In this document: in pieces, positions 27,279 through 36,081 of the stretch
Numbering within the stretch: the stretch's first letter is position 1
How the letters are laid out: each line of letters opens with the position of its first letter
Assembly: GCA_009728235.1 (NCBI GenBank)
Contig: WNZI01000001.1
Coordinates: 124,001-188,000 of the forward strand
Length of the DNA stretch: 64,000 nucleotides
Direction of reading: 5' to 3'
From: Vibrio cholerae
Lineage (GTDB): Bacteria > Actinomycetota > Actinomycetes > Actinomycetales > Micrococcaceae
The notes under the pieces: generated by a model
Databases searched by the model: none
What the model saw: only the letters and a program-made list of their open reading frames with translations
Told to the model about the DNA's origin: nothing
Translations under genes and position numbers: made by a program

Positions 27279-27935
27279 ATGACCTGGACAGGACACAGGG
27301 CCTTCTTGGCGAGTGCGAATCTGCGCAAGCTTCTGACATCCGTCGGAGTCCTTGGTATCGGGGCTTCCGTTGCGGGGCTTGGTACCTATGGCTCCTTCAC
27401 CTCGGTCACCTCGGTTGATGACACTCTCGCCGCCGGCACACTGGCCGTACGTCTCGGAGAAGCCGGAACAGCGGGGAACCGCCTCACCGTTGCCTTCACC
27501 GGTGGTGTCCCGGGTGACAGCATCCAGCGCGTGGCAACCCTCACGAACGCCGGCAACCAGAACTTCGGCGCCGTCACCCTCACCACCACGGCGGTGACCC
27601 CGAACGCGCAGACCGCCCCGACGAAGCTCGTCACCGACGGCACCCTCGGCCTACAGGTCACCGTCGACGCATGCAGCGTGCCCTGGACCGAAGCCGGAAC
27701 CGCACCGGCCTACACCTACACCTGCTCCGGCACCACCACCCCCGTCCTGGCGACCCGCCCCATCCTCGGCACCGATCTGGCTCTGTCCAACCTGGGCTTG
27801 ATCGTCAGCACCAAGGCGGACAACCTCCGCGTCACCGCCACCCTCCCGACAGCAGCCGACAACACCTTCCAGAACCTCGCAGGCACCGTCAACTTCGCCT
27901 TCACCGCCACCCAGCGCGCCGCTACCAGCCGCTGA
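27279..27935 (+). CDS. TasA/camelysin-like secreted protein 2
   Basis: The 218-residue exported protein has the signal region ANLRKLLTSVGVLGIGASVAGLGTYGSFTSVTSVDDTLAAGT, matching the SipW-dependent family, and a mature Thr/Ala/Val-rich domain with the same two cysteines (DACSVPW, YTCSGTT) as tasA1 and tasA3. Its 3'-terminal 420 nt (27516-27935) match tasA3 (45272-44853, opposite strand) at all but two positions, while the 5' part differs clearly. Start ATG 27279; frame is open further upstream to 27225. It lies on the plus strand, opposite to tasA1/sipW, and must be processed by the sipW product in trans if at all. Confidence 0.85.
   Translation: MTWTGHRAFLASANLRKLLTSVGVLGIGASVAGLGTYGSFTSVTSVDDTLAAGTLAVRLGEAGTAGNRLTVAFTGGVPGDSIQRVATLTNAGNQNFGAVTLTTTAVTPNAQTAPTKLVTDGTLGLQVTVDACSVPWTEAGTAPAYTYTCSGTTTPVLATRPILGTDLALSNLGLIVSTKADNLRVTATLPTAADNTFQNLAGTVNFAFTATQRAATSR
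27516..27935 (+). repeat. 420-nt near-identical inverted repeat, copy A (in tasA2)
   Basis: From GACAGCATCCAGCGCGTGGC to the TGA stop, this segment is the reverse complement of 44853-45272 with only two differences by my base-by-base reading (CTGGGCTTG here, CTCGGCTCG in the other copy). Similarity stops sharply at both ends, including immediately after the stop codon. The two copies are inverted and about 17 kb apart. Confidence 0.92.
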
Positions 27936-28301
27936 CCACGCGCTGACGCGTTGCGTCCCAGGATCACAGCAAGAGGTGGCGGAAACGCAGTGACGCTCGA
28001 CGTCGCCGGGATCGCGACGACACCAACGGACTTCCTCAGTGACCTGCGGCACGACGGTCCGAGCCGGCCCGCCATCACCGGATCGTCGTCGTCCGCGAAG
28101 GTTCCCGCGGACGGAATCCTCAGCCTCGGTCGAGTGTTGTACGAGCGACGGGCGTGAACGCCCGCGGACTGGGGGACGAAGTGCGTGCGGTCGCGAAGGG
28201 CTGGGTCCCGTCGCGGCGTCGCACGTTGCAGCGTCGTCCGTATCTGCCGGAACCGAAGGGTTCCGGCAGCACCGAGCACGAGACATGGGAGTTGATCCGC
28301 T
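27936..28301. other. Intergenic region downstream of tasA2, no gene seen
   Basis: The 366 nt carry no convincing coding frame. A hairpin at 28245-28268 lies close to the following oxidoreductase gene. Confidence 0.55.
28245..28268 (+). terminator. Perfect 10-bp hairpin, GAAG loop
   Basis: TGCCGGAACC (28245-28254), loop GAAG, GGTTCCGGCA (28259-28268). No T-run follows, and it lies only 34 nt ahead of the oxidoreductase start codon, so it could end the tasA2 message or act in the leader of the next gene. Confidence 0.5.
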
Positions 28302-29231
28302 ATGAAAGCAATCGGAGTCACCGAATTCGGCGGTCCTGAGGCCCTGACCGTCCAGAATCTTCCCGACCCGCATCCCGGAGGGAACGAGGTCCGGGTCCGG
28401 GTCCGGGCATTCGCGGTCAGCCCGACCGATGTCAATGTCCGGACAGGCGCCTACGACATGAGCCAGTCCGAGGCGCCCTACCTGCCCGGCATGGACGCAG
28501 CCGGCGTCATCGACGAGGTCGGACCCGGCAGCGTCTGGGAGGTCGGGGCGGAGGTCATGGCCATCGCCCTGCCGTTGGGGCAGCACGGCGGTGCCTATGC
28601 CGAATACCTCGTAGCACCGGACGATTCGATCGCGCGCATCCCGAAGGGCAGCACGCTGGAGGAAGCCGCCTCCATCCCGATGAACGGCCTCACCGCAGTG
28701 CAGATCCTCGAACTGGCAGCGCTCCGACCGGGGCAGGTCATCGCTGTCACCGGTGCCGCCGGAACCCTGGGCAACTACACGATCCAGCTCGCCAAGCAGC
28801 AGGGCCTGACGGTCGTCGCGGATGCAGCACCGAAGGACCGTGATCTGGTGCAGGGACTGGGCGCCGACCACATCCTCGACCGGGGCGAGGACCTCGCCGG
28901 TCGGATCAGGGAGATCTTCCCGGACGGGATCGACGCCATCGCGGACACCGCGCTCCTGCATGACGAGGTGGTACCGGCGCTCAAGGACGCCGGGGTCTTC
29001 ATCTCCGTTCGGGGCTGGAAAGGTGAGCCGACCCGGAGCATCCGCTTCGAAGCCGTCTGGGTGTTCGACGAGTACCACTCGCAGACCAAGCTCGACGCGT
29101 TGCGCCAGGCGGTCGAGGACGGAGTGCTCACCCCCCGGGTGGCAGACATCCTGCCCGCAGAGGACGCGCCGGAGGCCCACCGGCGCATGGAAGAGGGCGG
29201 GGTCCGGGGCCGGCTGGTGCTGACGTTCTAG
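28302..29231 (+). CDS. NADP-dependent oxidoreductase, quinone reductase-like MDR family
   Basis: The 309-residue medium-chain dehydrogenase/reductase starts MKAIGVTEFGGPEALTVQNLPDPHP, the usual start of zinc-free quinone oxidoreductases. It has the catalytic-domain GMDAAGVIDEVGPG and the nucleotide-binding loop ITGAAGTLGNYTIQLAKQQG (AxxGxxG type). No zinc-ligand cysteines are seen. Likely reduces quinones or enals with NADPH. Start at ATG 28302. Confidence 0.9.
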   Translation: MKAIGVTEFGGPEALTVQNLPDPHPGGNEVRVRVRAFAVSPTDVNVRTGAYDMSQSEAPYLPGMDAAGVIDEVGPGSVWEVGAEVMAIALPLGQHGGAYAEYLVAPDDSIARIPKGSTLEEAASIPMNGLTAVQILELAALRPGQVIAVTGAAGTLGNYTIQLAKQQGLTVVADAAPKDRDLVQGLGADHILDRGEDLAGRIREIFPDGIDAIADTALLHDEVVPALKDAGVFISVRGWKGEPTRSIRFEAVWVFDEYHSQTKLDALRQAVEDGVLTPRVADILPAEDAPEAHRRMEEGGVRGRLVLTF

Positions 29232-29238
29232 GAGGCGC

Positions 29239-29262
29239 GGGGCGGGCCGTCCGGCCCGCCCC
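29239..29262. terminator. GC-rich hairpin between convergent genes
   Basis: GGGGCGGGCC (29239-29248), loop GTCC, GGCCCGCCCC (29253-29262), a perfect 10-bp stem 8 nt after the oxidoreductase stop and before the end of the convergent minus-strand gene. Confidence 0.7.
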
Positions 29263-29318
29263 CGGGGTGCCGGCGGTCGTCGGAGATCCTCACGGCCACC
29301 GCCGAAGGTGGAGAGCTT

Positions 29319-30551
29319 TCAGCTGATCCTGGTGACCTCGTAGGTGTGGCCTGCTGCCCTGAGCCGTTGCACCAGCACGTCGCCGAGCGCCGTGGCGGGT
29401 GTCAGCGACCCGGCGGCAGCCGGCAGCCGGTCGCCGTCGAGGGCCAGAGCGAGCGCGCTCTCACCGGCCATCACGGCTGTAGCGGCGTAGCCGGGATCAC
29501 CGGGGCCGGCGACGATCGCCCGGTAGCGGTGCCCGCCCTCGGTGCGGGCAGTCACCTCGGAGCGGAACCAGCCCCTGCGCTGTGTGCTGGGGCTCGGGCC
29601 CGTGCCCGGCGCTGGTAGCAGGCGGTCCAGGACTTTCCGGGCAGGGGGGATCGCCATAGCGCCCATTCCTGCTCCGAGCCCGAGCGTGACAGCGCCGGCG
29701 AGGACGGCGCCCGCCGGTCCGCGACCCACCCCCATCACCTCGCCGTAGGCGAGGGAGCGGCCGTAGGCCCAGCCCTGCAGGGCATTGCTGCGCCGGACGA
29801 GCCGTGTGTTGGCCGACGCCATGATGAAAGGCGCCGTCCAGGTACCGTCGTCGACGCGGCGAGGACGTCCGACGTCCGGCGGCTGCCGCGTCGCGGGCTC
29901 CCGCGTGCGATCGGGGCTCAGGGCGAAGGGATCCGCGGCGAGTGAGCGCAGGCTCGGATCCGACCGTATCCCGTCGAGCTGCCCGCGCATCGAGGCGAGG
30001 GTACCTCCGCTGATGCCGCCCCTGAAGGACGCGACGAGTTGCACCTCGGCGAGACCGCCGGCGTCGTCGGCCTTCGCGGCCTGGTGGAGCAGCAACACGG
30101 CAAGATCGGACGGCACCGAGTCGTAGCCGCACGAGTGCACGATCCGGGCTCCGCTCGTCGCGGCCAGGGTGTCATATCGGTCGATCGCCTCCCGGACGAA
30201 GGACACCTCGCCTGTCAGGTCGGCGTAATGTGTTCCGGCGCGCGCGCAGGCTTCGACGACGGGTAGTCCGTAGTCCGCGTACGGCCCGACGGTGGTGAAC
30301 AGCACCCTCGTCGCGGCGGCCAGCGCGGAGAGGGATTCCGCGTCCGACGAATCCGCCTCGATGAGGTTCCACGCGCGCGCGGCGACGGGCAGCCGTGATC
30401 TCACGGCCTCGAGTCTGGACGTCGATCGCCCGGCCAGTCCGATGCGCAGGCCGGCGGGCGCGTGCGTCGCGAGGTGGGCGGCGATGAGCATGCCGACGAA
30501 GCCCGTCGCTCCGAAGAGGACGAGATCGTGGTCGCGGGCCGAGTTCTCCAT
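29319..30551 (-). CDS. Saccharopine dehydrogenase-like / trans-acting enoyl reductase family protein
   Basis: The 410-residue protein has an N-terminal Rossmann fold (DLVLFGATGFVGMLIAAHLA, GLAGRS) and TTVGPYADYGLPVVEACARAGTHYADLTGEV, the hallmark of the saccharopine dehydrogenase-like family that includes mycobacterial trans-acting enoyl reductases. A hydrophobic stretch (AVLAGAVTLGLGAGMGAMAIPP, about residues 275-297) may touch the membrane. In mycobacteria some members serve complex lipid synthesis; the substrate here is unknown. Divergent from the FUSC-type gene. Confidence 0.85.
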   Translation of the reverse strand: MENSARDHDLVLFGATGFVGMLIAAHLATHAPAGLRIGLAGRSTSRLEAVRSRLPVAARAWNLIEADSSDAESLSALAAATRVLFTTVGPYADYGLPVVEACARAGTHYADLTGEVSFVREAIDRYDTLAATSGARIVHSCGYDSVPSDLAVLLLHQAAKADDAGGLAEVQLVASFRGGISGGTLASMRGQLDGIRSDPSLRSLAADPFALSPDRTREPATRQPPDVGRPRRVDDGTWTAPFIMASANTRLVRRSNALQGWAYGRSLAYGEVMGVGRGPAGAVLAGAVTLGLGAGMGAMAIPPARKVLDRLLPAPGTGPSPSTQRRGWFRSEVTARTEGGHRYRAIVAGPGDPGYAATAVMAGESALALALDGDRLPAAAGSLTPATALGDVLVQRLRAAGHTYEVTRIS

Positions 30552-30625
30552 GACTGCAGCCTCTCATGAAGGCTGCCGGGCCGCCCCGGTTCGGGCCTGC
30601 AGCGCACGGATGCGATACTGCGGGG

Positions 30626-31753
30626 ATGGCTCGGAAGCGACGGAGGACAGGCAGGGGCGTCCTCGCAGCACGCATCGACGACGGCCTGAGGGAACGGCTG
30701 CGCGCTGCCGTCGTCCATCCCCAACTCCTCCTCGCAGGCAAGGCCGCGGTGGCTGCAGCGCTCGCCTGGAGCATCGCGCTCGCCATACCGGGGGAGGCAT
30801 CGCAGTACCCGTACTACGCGCCATTGGGCGCTTTGCTCGCCATGTACCCGACGGTCGCGGGCACGCTGAAATCGGGACTGCAGACCGTCGTCGGGCTTGC
30901 GATCGGGATCGTCCTCGCGTACATCGCCGTCTGGGCCGGGGATCCGGACTGGCTCACGATCGCATTCGTCGTGGGCATGGGGGTCCTGCTCGCCGGTGCC
31001 CTGAAACGGACGGCGGGCGGTGGTTCGGGGATCGCGTCCGCGGGACTGTTCGTGCTGGTCATCGGGAACGACAATGTCGGGTACTCGTTCGGCTACCTCG
31101 TCCAGACCGTGGTGGGGGTCGGCGTCGGGCTGGCGGTCAGTGCGCTGATCCTGCCGCCACTGAACATCAACGATGCCGTGGGTCAGATGAGCCGGCTCCG
31201 CCGGACGGCCGCTCGCCAGTTGCAGGAGATGGGTGCGGCACTCGAGGAGGACTGGGCCGCCGATGACCCGCGCTGGGCGCAGCGGAGGGCGGACCTGACT
31301 GCTTCAGCGCGCAACGCGCGGGAAGCCCTGCACTACGCCCAGGAGAGCGGCAAGGGCAACGTCCGACGGCGCCTGCACCCGCGTGACCTGAAGCGTGACT
31401 ATCGGCACGTCGAAGTCCTCGAGGTGGTCGCGTCCCACACCCTGAACATCACCAATCTGCTGCAGGATGCGCTGCACGGGACCGAACGGGAGCGGCCGCT
31501 GCCGGATGCGCTCCGACAGCCCCTGCGGGAGGCCTTCACCACTGTGGGGAACGTGCTCGACCTGTGGACGGTGGGCGAGAACGACTCCGAGACACTCCCG
31601 ACGGCGGAGAATGCGCTGCAGGTCCTCTCCACCGCAGCGTACGAGTCGTCCTCCCGGGAGGTACCCTTCGGCGCCGCAGCAGCGATCGCCATGAGTCTGT
31701 ATCGCATCCTGCAGGCGGTCGCACCGGAGTTGCACACGGAAGGCTCGGACTGA
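30626..31753 (+). CDS. FUSC/ArAE-type membrane protein (aromatic acid exporter-like)
   Basis: The 375-residue protein has six TM helices in the first ~180 residues (AAVAAALAWSIALAIPG...YYAPLGALLAMYPTVAGTLKSGLQTVVGLAIGI...GFLFVLVIG-like segments) and a long cytoplasmic helical domain after. PLGALLAMYPTVAGTLKSGLQ corresponds to the FUSC motif near the N-terminus of the pore. Family members export aromatic acids or relieve metabolic overflow; no substrate is known here. ATG 30626 follows GGGG; the frame is open to 30566 without support. Confidence 0.8.
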   Translation: MARKRRRTGRGVLAARIDDGLRERLRAAVVHPQLLLAGKAAVAAALAWSIALAIPGEASQYPYYAPLGALLAMYPTVAGTLKSGLQTVVGLAIGIVLAYIAVWAGDPDWLTIAFVVGMGVLLAGALKRTAGGGSGIASAGLFVLVIGNDNVGYSFGYLVQTVVGVGVGLAVSALILPPLNINDAVGQMSRLRRTAARQLQEMGAALEEDWAADDPRWAQRRADLTASARNAREALHYAQESGKGNVRRRLHPRDLKRDYRHVEVLEVVASHTLNITNLLQDALHGTERERPLPDALRQPLREAFTTVGNVLDLWTVGENDSETLPTAENALQVLSTAAYESSSREVPFGAAAAIAMSLYRILQAVAPELHTEGSD

Positions 31754-31772
31754 CCGGGATGCCGCCAACGCG

Positions 31773-31804
31773 AAGGAGGGGCGCCCCTACGGGCACCCCT
31801 CCTT
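31773..31804. terminator. Bidirectional hairpin terminator
   Basis: AAGGAGGGGCGCCC (31773-31786), loop CTAC, GGGCACCCCTCCTT (31791-31804): a 14-bp stem with one mismatch, between the convergent FUSC-type and DUF4235 genes. Confidence 0.8.
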
Positions 31805-31820
31805 CGCAGCTGTCGACGTG

Positions 31821-32081
31821 CTAGGTCAGGTCGCGGGTCTTGTTGAACCGCTCGATCGCCTTCTGGGTGGAGCGATTCGTCAGGACCTGGACGGTGGTAC
31901 TGACGGCTCCCGAGATGATGGCGAACACCAGGGCCGATCGCAGGGTGTTCTCGAGGCCGTCCTTGCTCTTCGGCGGTGCTTCGCCCGTGATCTTCTCCCA
32001 CAGGAAGTCGACGAGCTTCGTTCCCACGAAACCTGCGCCGACGCTCATTCCCACGCCGAGCAGCTTGAACACGACATTCAT
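31821..32081 (-). CDS. DUF4235 membrane protein
   Basis: The 86-residue protein has two TM helices (VVFKLLGVGMSVGAGFVGTKLVDFLWEKITG and ALVFAIISGAVSTTVQVLTNR) and the sequence WEKITGEAPP typical of DUF4235, a small actinobacterial membrane family of unknown function. ATG at 32081 is preceded by AGGAGA. Monocistronic, ended by the hairpin at 31773-31804. Confidence 0.85.
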   Translation of the reverse strand: MNVVFKLLGVGMSVGAGFVGTKLVDFLWEKITGEAPPKSKDGLENTLRSALVFAIISGAVSTTVQVLTNRSTQKAIERFNKTRDLT

Positions 32082-32244
32082 GGTCTCTCCTTCTGTTCGT
32101 TAGTCCTGCGCCTAGCCTAGCTGCGGCCGCCACCGCTCCGCAGCGGTAACCGCGACCGCGTACCGGGCTCGAACCGGTACCGGGAACAGCCCGCACCGTC
32201 CCCACCGGCAGGTGTAGGATCGGTAGCGCTCAACCAACAAACGA

Positions 32245-32349
32245 CAGGGGAGCGCCGATCCGCAGCATGCTGCCGGAGCGGGCGCTGAGAGTGCGGACCG
32301 CCGCAGACCCTCGAACCTGATCCGGCTAGTACCGGCGAAGGGAGTCGAG
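32245..32349 (+). ncRNA. TPP riboswitch (THI element)
   Basis: The conserved cores are present in order: ACAGGGGAGC, GCTGAGAGTGCGG, ACCCTCGAACCTGATCCGG and CTAGTACCGGCGAAGGGAG. The element ends about 70 nt upstream of the ykoE start, so it controls the thiamine-precursor ECF transporter operon: thiamine pyrophosphate binding would switch expression off. Confidence 0.95.
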
Positions 32350-32419
32350 TTCTCAGAGTGCTCGGATGCTGCTTCCACAGCCCGGCACTATCCCCTCCTG
32401 TACCTCAGGAGGAATCAGC

Positions 32420-33028
32420 ATGGCATCATCAACGGCACTCAAGGGCACCGCTCCGCGCACCAACCAGTGGCGCGTCGTCGATATCGTGGTGGCCTCGGTC
32501 ATCGCCGTCGCCGTCGGCGTCCTGTTCTTCGCCTGGTCCGCCGGCTACTCCGGGATCAGCCTGCTCACGGCCGGTTTCCCGCCGCTCGCCGGCCTGTACT
32601 CCGGTGGCTGGCTCGTCGCAGGAGTCCTCGGCGGGCTCATCATCCGGAAGCCGGGCGCCGCCCTGTACTGCGAAGTCCTGGCGGCAGCGGTCTCCGCCCT
32701 CATCGGCACGCAGTTCGGCATCCTCGTGCTCGTGTCCGGACTCATCCAGGGACTCGGGGCCGAACTCGTCTTCCTGCTCTTCCTCTACCGGAAGTGGAAC
32801 CTGCCCGTGGCACTGCTCGCCGGGCTCGGCGCCGGACTCGCGCTCGCCATCAGCGAGAACATCATGTACAACGCACTCTGGACCATCGAGTTCAAGCTCC
32901 TCTACACGGTGTTCGCCGCCATCTCCGGCACCGTCATCGCCGGGCTGCTGTCCTGGCTGGCCATGCGTGGACTCGCCAAGACCGGCGTGCTGTCGTCCTT
33001 CGCCGCGGGCCGCACGGCGGACGTGTGA
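32420..33028 (+). CDS. ykoE: ECF transporter S component for thiamine precursor (hydroxymethylpyrimidine), YkoE family
   Basis: The 202-residue membrane protein has about six TM helices; RVVDIVVASVIAVAVGVLFF, FPPLAGLYSGGWLVAGVLGGLIIRKPGAALY and GLGAELVFLLFLYRKWNLP match YkoE, the substrate-binding S component of a group II ECF importer. AGGAGG lies just before ATG 32420. The preceding TPP riboswitch and the following ATPase and T component complete the YkoEDC importer, thought to bring in hydroxymethylpyrimidine or thiamine. Substrate is inferred from regulation and family. Confidence 0.95.
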   Translation: MASSTALKGTAPRTNQWRVVDIVVASVIAVAVGVLFFAWSAGYSGISLLTAGFPPLAGLYSGGWLVAGVLGGLIIRKPGAALYCEVLAAAVSALIGTQFGILVLVSGLIQGLGAELVFLLFLYRKWNLPVALLAGLGAGLALAISENIMYNALWTIEFKLLYTVFAAISGTVIAGLLSWLAMRGLAKTGVLSSFAAGRTADV

Positions 33029-34515
33029 CACCAGCTGCCGCGTCATCCCCTGGAGCGGTGCACGTCAGCGCCCGGGGATGGGGGTGGCGCCATGCCGGCC
33101 GGAAGGCCTTCGCGGCGCGCCACCTGGACCTCGACATCCGGCCCGGGGAGCGCGTGCTGCTCCTCGGTGCCTCCGGTGCAGGCAAGTCCACCGTGCTCCA
33201 CGCCCTGGCGGGGGTGCTCGGCGGCAACGGCGAGGGGGAGCAGGAGGGTGAACTGCTCCTCGACGGCCGTCAGCCCGCCGCTGCCCGGGGCCGCGCGGGG
33301 CTCGTCCTGCAGGACCCCGAGACGCAGGTGGTCCTCGCCCGGGTGGGCGACGAGGTGGCCTTCGCCGCCGAGAACCTCAGCGTGCCGCGCGAGGAGATCT
33401 GGCAGCGGGTGGAGCGTGCTCTCGACGACGTCGGCCTGGATCTCCCGCTGGACCATCCCACCACCGCGCTGTCCGGCGGCCAGAAACAGCGGCTCGCGCT
33501 CGCGTCCGTCCTGGCGATGGAGCCCGGACTGCTCCTGCTCGACGAGCCCACCGCCAACCTCGACCCCGACGGCGTCCTGGAGGTTCGCGACGCCGTCGTC
33601 CGCGTCCTCGAACGCACCGGGGCGACGCTCGTCGTCGTCGAGCACCGCGTAGCCGTGTGGGCCGACGTCGTCGACCGCGTGATCGTGCTTGACGCCGGGG
33701 GAGGAGTGCTCGCGGACGGTCCACCCGCCGTCGTGCTCACCCGGGAGGACACGCGCCGGCGGCTCGCCGCTGCAGGGGTATGGGTGCCCGGAGTGCAGCC
33801 GCGGCTGGGCGGAACCGTGCCGTCCGGCGGCGGAGACGTACTCCTGTCGGCGTGCGGGCTGACCGTGGCCCGGACGAAGCGCGGCCCGGTGGCGGTTCGG
33901 GACCTCGGGCTGGAGGTCACGGCCGCGCAGTCCCTCAGCATCACCGGACCGAACGGCGCGGGCAAGTCGACCGCGGCCCTGACCCTCGGCGGGCTGCTCC
34001 GCCCGCGCTCGGGACGGCTCGAGGCCTCGGCCGAGCTCGCCGGTGCCGCCGGAGGCGACCCGTTCCGCTGGCGATCGCCCCAGCTGGTCCAGCGCATCGG
34101 TACGGTGTTCCAGGAGCCCGAGCATCAGTTCCTGACCGCGAGCGTGGAGGAGGAGCTCGAGTTCGGGCCGCGCCGGGTCGCAGCGACGATCGACACGGCT
34201 CGCATCAGCGAGGTGGCGGAGCGACTCCGGCTCACGCATCTGCTCAAAGCAAACCCCTTCACACTGTCGGGTGGGGAGAAGCGGCGCCTGTCGGTGGCGA
34301 CGATGCTCGCGACCGCTCCGAGGATCCTCATCCTGGACGAACCGACGTTCGGCCAGGACGCCCTCACCTGGGCCGAACTCGTCACCCTCCTGCGCGAACT
34401 GATCGACGACGGCGTTGCCGTGCTCTCGGTGACGCACGACGCCGAGTTCATCGCCGCGCTGGGCGGCGACAGGCTGCACATCTCGGCGGGCGCGGGGAGG
34501 CTGGTGTCCCGATGA
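33025..34515 (+). CDS. ykoD: ECF transporter ATP-binding protein with two ABC domains, YkoD type
   Basis: The 496-residue protein is two fused ATPase domains. Domain 1 has Walker A GASGAGKST, signature LSGGQKQRLALAS and Walker B LLLLDEPTANLD; domain 2 has GPNGAGKST, LSGGEKRRLSVAT and ILILDEPTFGQD, with EPEHQFLTASVEEELEFG as the ECF Q-loop region. It drives uptake by the YkoE/YkoC complex. GTG 33025 overlaps the ykoE stop by four bases (GTGA). Confidence 0.94.
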   Translation: MTPAAASSPGAVHVSARGWGWRHAGRKAFAARHLDLDIRPGERVLLLGASGAGKSTVLHALAGVLGGNGEGEQEGELLLDGRQPAAARGRAGLVLQDPETQVVLARVGDEVAFAAENLSVPREEIWQRVERALDDVGLDLPLDHPTTALSGGQKQRLALASVLAMEPGLLLLDEPTANLDPDGVLEVRDAVVRVLERTGATLVVVEHRVAVWADVVDRVIVLDAGGGVLADGPPAVVLTREDTRRRLAAAGVWVPGVQPRLGGTVPSGGGDVLLSACGLTVARTKRGPVAVRDLGLEVTAAQSLSITGPNGAGKSTAALTLGGLLRPRSGRLEASAELAGAAGGDPFRWRSPQLVQRIGTVFQEPEHQFLTASVEEELEFGPRRVAATIDTARISEVAERLRLTHLLKANPFTLSGGEKRRLSVATMLATAPRILILDEPTFGQDALTWAELVTLLRELIDDGVAVLSVTHDAEFIAALGGDRLHISAGAGRLVSR

Positions 34516-35309
34516 GCGCGGACTACCTCACTCCGGTGCTGACCGGCAGGACGTTGCTCCGGGCGAACCCCGTCTCGAAGCTCTTCGCGGCCGTCGTGAT
34601 CACTCTCGCGCTCCTCGTGAGCATCGACTGGGTGAGCGCCGCTGTGGCCCTTGCCTGCGAACTCGCGCTCATGCCGCTGCTGGGCATCAGCGTGGTGGGC
34701 CTCCTCCGCCGGATCTGGCCGCTGCTGATCGCCGCGGGCATCGGCGCGTACGGAACCGCGCTCCTGGCCGAGAAGACGGGAGGCGTGCTGCTCGACGTCG
34801 GGCCGTTCCTGTTCACCGAGGATTCCGTGGCGGCCGGGATCGCGGTCGGGCTCAGGGGGCTGGCGCTCGCCCTTCCCGGGATCTTCATCCTCCTCACCAC
34901 GGACCCCACCGACCTGGCCGATGCCCTCGCCCAGAAGCTGCACCTGCCGCACCGTTTCGTCCTCGGCGGGCTGGCCTCGCTGCGGCTCGTGGGCCTGCTC
35001 CTGGAGCAGTGGCAGACACTCGGGCTCGCCCGCCACGCACGCGGCGTGGGCTCGGACGGATCCGTCGTGGCACGGACCCGGAACCTGCTGGGTCAGTCCT
35101 TCGGGCTGATCGTGCAGGCCATCCGGCGCGCCACCCGGCTCGCCACGGCGATGGAGGCACGCGGCTTCGGCGGGGGCACGCGCACCTGGGCGCGGACGAG
35201 CACGTTCTCGGCGCTCGACGCCGGGATCGCCGCCGTCGGGCTCCTCATCGCGGTGGGCGCGACGACGGCGGCCGTCCTGGCCGGGACCTGGAATTTCATC
35301 CTGTCCTGA
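34512..35309 (+). CDS. ykoC: ECF transporter transmembrane (T) component, YkoC/EcfT type
   Basis: The 265-residue membrane protein couples the ATPase to the S component. It has five or six TM helices and the coupling-helix motifs of EcfT proteins: ARHARGV and AMEARGFGG (Ala-Arg-Gly signatures). ATG 34512 overlaps the ykoD stop (ATGA). Last gene of the TPP-riboswitch operon; YkoF is not present. Confidence 0.93.
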   Translation: MSADYLTPVLTGRTLLRANPVSKLFAAVVITLALLVSIDWVSAAVALACELALMPLLGISVVGLLRRIWPLLIAAGIGAYGTALLAEKTGGVLLDVGPFLFTEDSVAAGIAVGLRGLALALPGIFILLTTDPTDLADALAQKLHLPHRFVLGGLASLRLVGLLLEQWQTLGLARHARGVGSDGSVVARTRNLLGQSFGLIVQAIRRATRLATAMEARGFGGGTRTWARTSTFSALDAGIAAVGLLIAVGATTAAVLAGTWNFILS

Positions 35310-35343
35310 GCGAGGGCGACCGCCGTCGTGCTGGTACCGGGGG

Positions 35344-36081
35344 CTAGAGCACGTCCGAGAGGAACGACTTCAGCCGGGGGGTCTGCGCGTTGTCGAAGAT
35401 CGCGGCGGGAGGACCGGACTCGACGACGACGCCGCCGTCCATGAAGGTCACGGTGTCCGAGACGTTGCGCGAGAAGCCCATCTCGTGCGTCACGACCACC
35501 ATCGTCATGCCCGCTGTGGCGAGGTCCGCCATCAGCGCGAGGACCCCCTTGACGAGTTCCGGGTCGAGCGCGGACGTGGCCTCGTCGAAGAACATCACCT
35601 CGGGATCCATGGCGAGCGCGCGCGCGATCGCGACGCGCTGTTGCTGGCCGCCCGAGAGATTGCCCGGCCGGACGTCGGCCTTGTGCTTGAGGCCCACCAG
35701 GTCCAGCTGGGCGAGCGCCTTCTCCCGTGCCTGGTCCGCCGACATCTTCCGGAGCTTGCGCAAAGCCAGGGAGACGTTGTCGAGGACGGTCTTGTGCGGG
35801 AACAGGTTGAACTGCTGGAACACCATCCCGATGCGCCGGCGGAGCTCGTCCGGATTGTCCTTGAGCACGGACCGTCCGTCGAGGAGGATGTCACCCTGGT
35901 CCGGTTCGATCAACCGGTTGAGGACCCGCAGGAGGGTCGATTTGCCGGAACCCGAGGGACCGATGACGGAGGCCGTGGTTCCCCGTTCCACATGGAGGTC
36001 GATGCCGCGCAGGACATGGTTGGTGCCGAAGGACAGGTGCAGGTTCCTACCGGTCAGGGTTCCTGATTCGATGGGTTTCAT
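35344..36081 (-). CDS. Polar amino-acid ABC transporter ATP-binding protein
   Basis: The 245-residue ATPase is of the GlnQ/GluA type: Walker [14 protein letters not shown]-loop [17 protein letters not shown], signature [15 protein letters not shown], Walker [18 protein letters not shown]-loop [14 protein letters not shown] 36081 overlaps the TGA of the permease (ATGA). Together with the upstream permease and lipoprotein it makes a single-permease amino-acid importer; the amino acid (Glu, Gln, Cys or other) is not determined. Confidence 0.92.
   Translation of the reverse strand: MKPIESGTLTGRNLHLSFGTNHVLRGIDLHVERGTTASVIGPSGSGKSTLLRVLNRLIEPDQGDILLDGRSVLKDNPDELRRRIGMVFQQFNLFPHKTVLDNVSLALRKLRKMSADQAREKALAQLDLVGLKHKADVRPGNLSGGQQQRVAIARALAMDPEVMFFDEATSALDPELVKGVLALMADLATAGMTMVVVTHEMGFSRNVSDTVTFMDGGVVVESGPPAAIFDNAQTPRLKSFLSDVL

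Noticed and set aside
27671-27946. Frame MQRALDRSRNRTG... present near both tasA2 and tasA3
   Set aside because: It recurs only because the underlying 420-nt segment is duplicated; it is an alternate frame of the tasA coding sequence.
27651-29180. 509-codon minus-strand frame across tasA2 and the oxidoreductase
   Set aside because: It covers two plus-strand genes with clear family motifs and shows only antisense composition.
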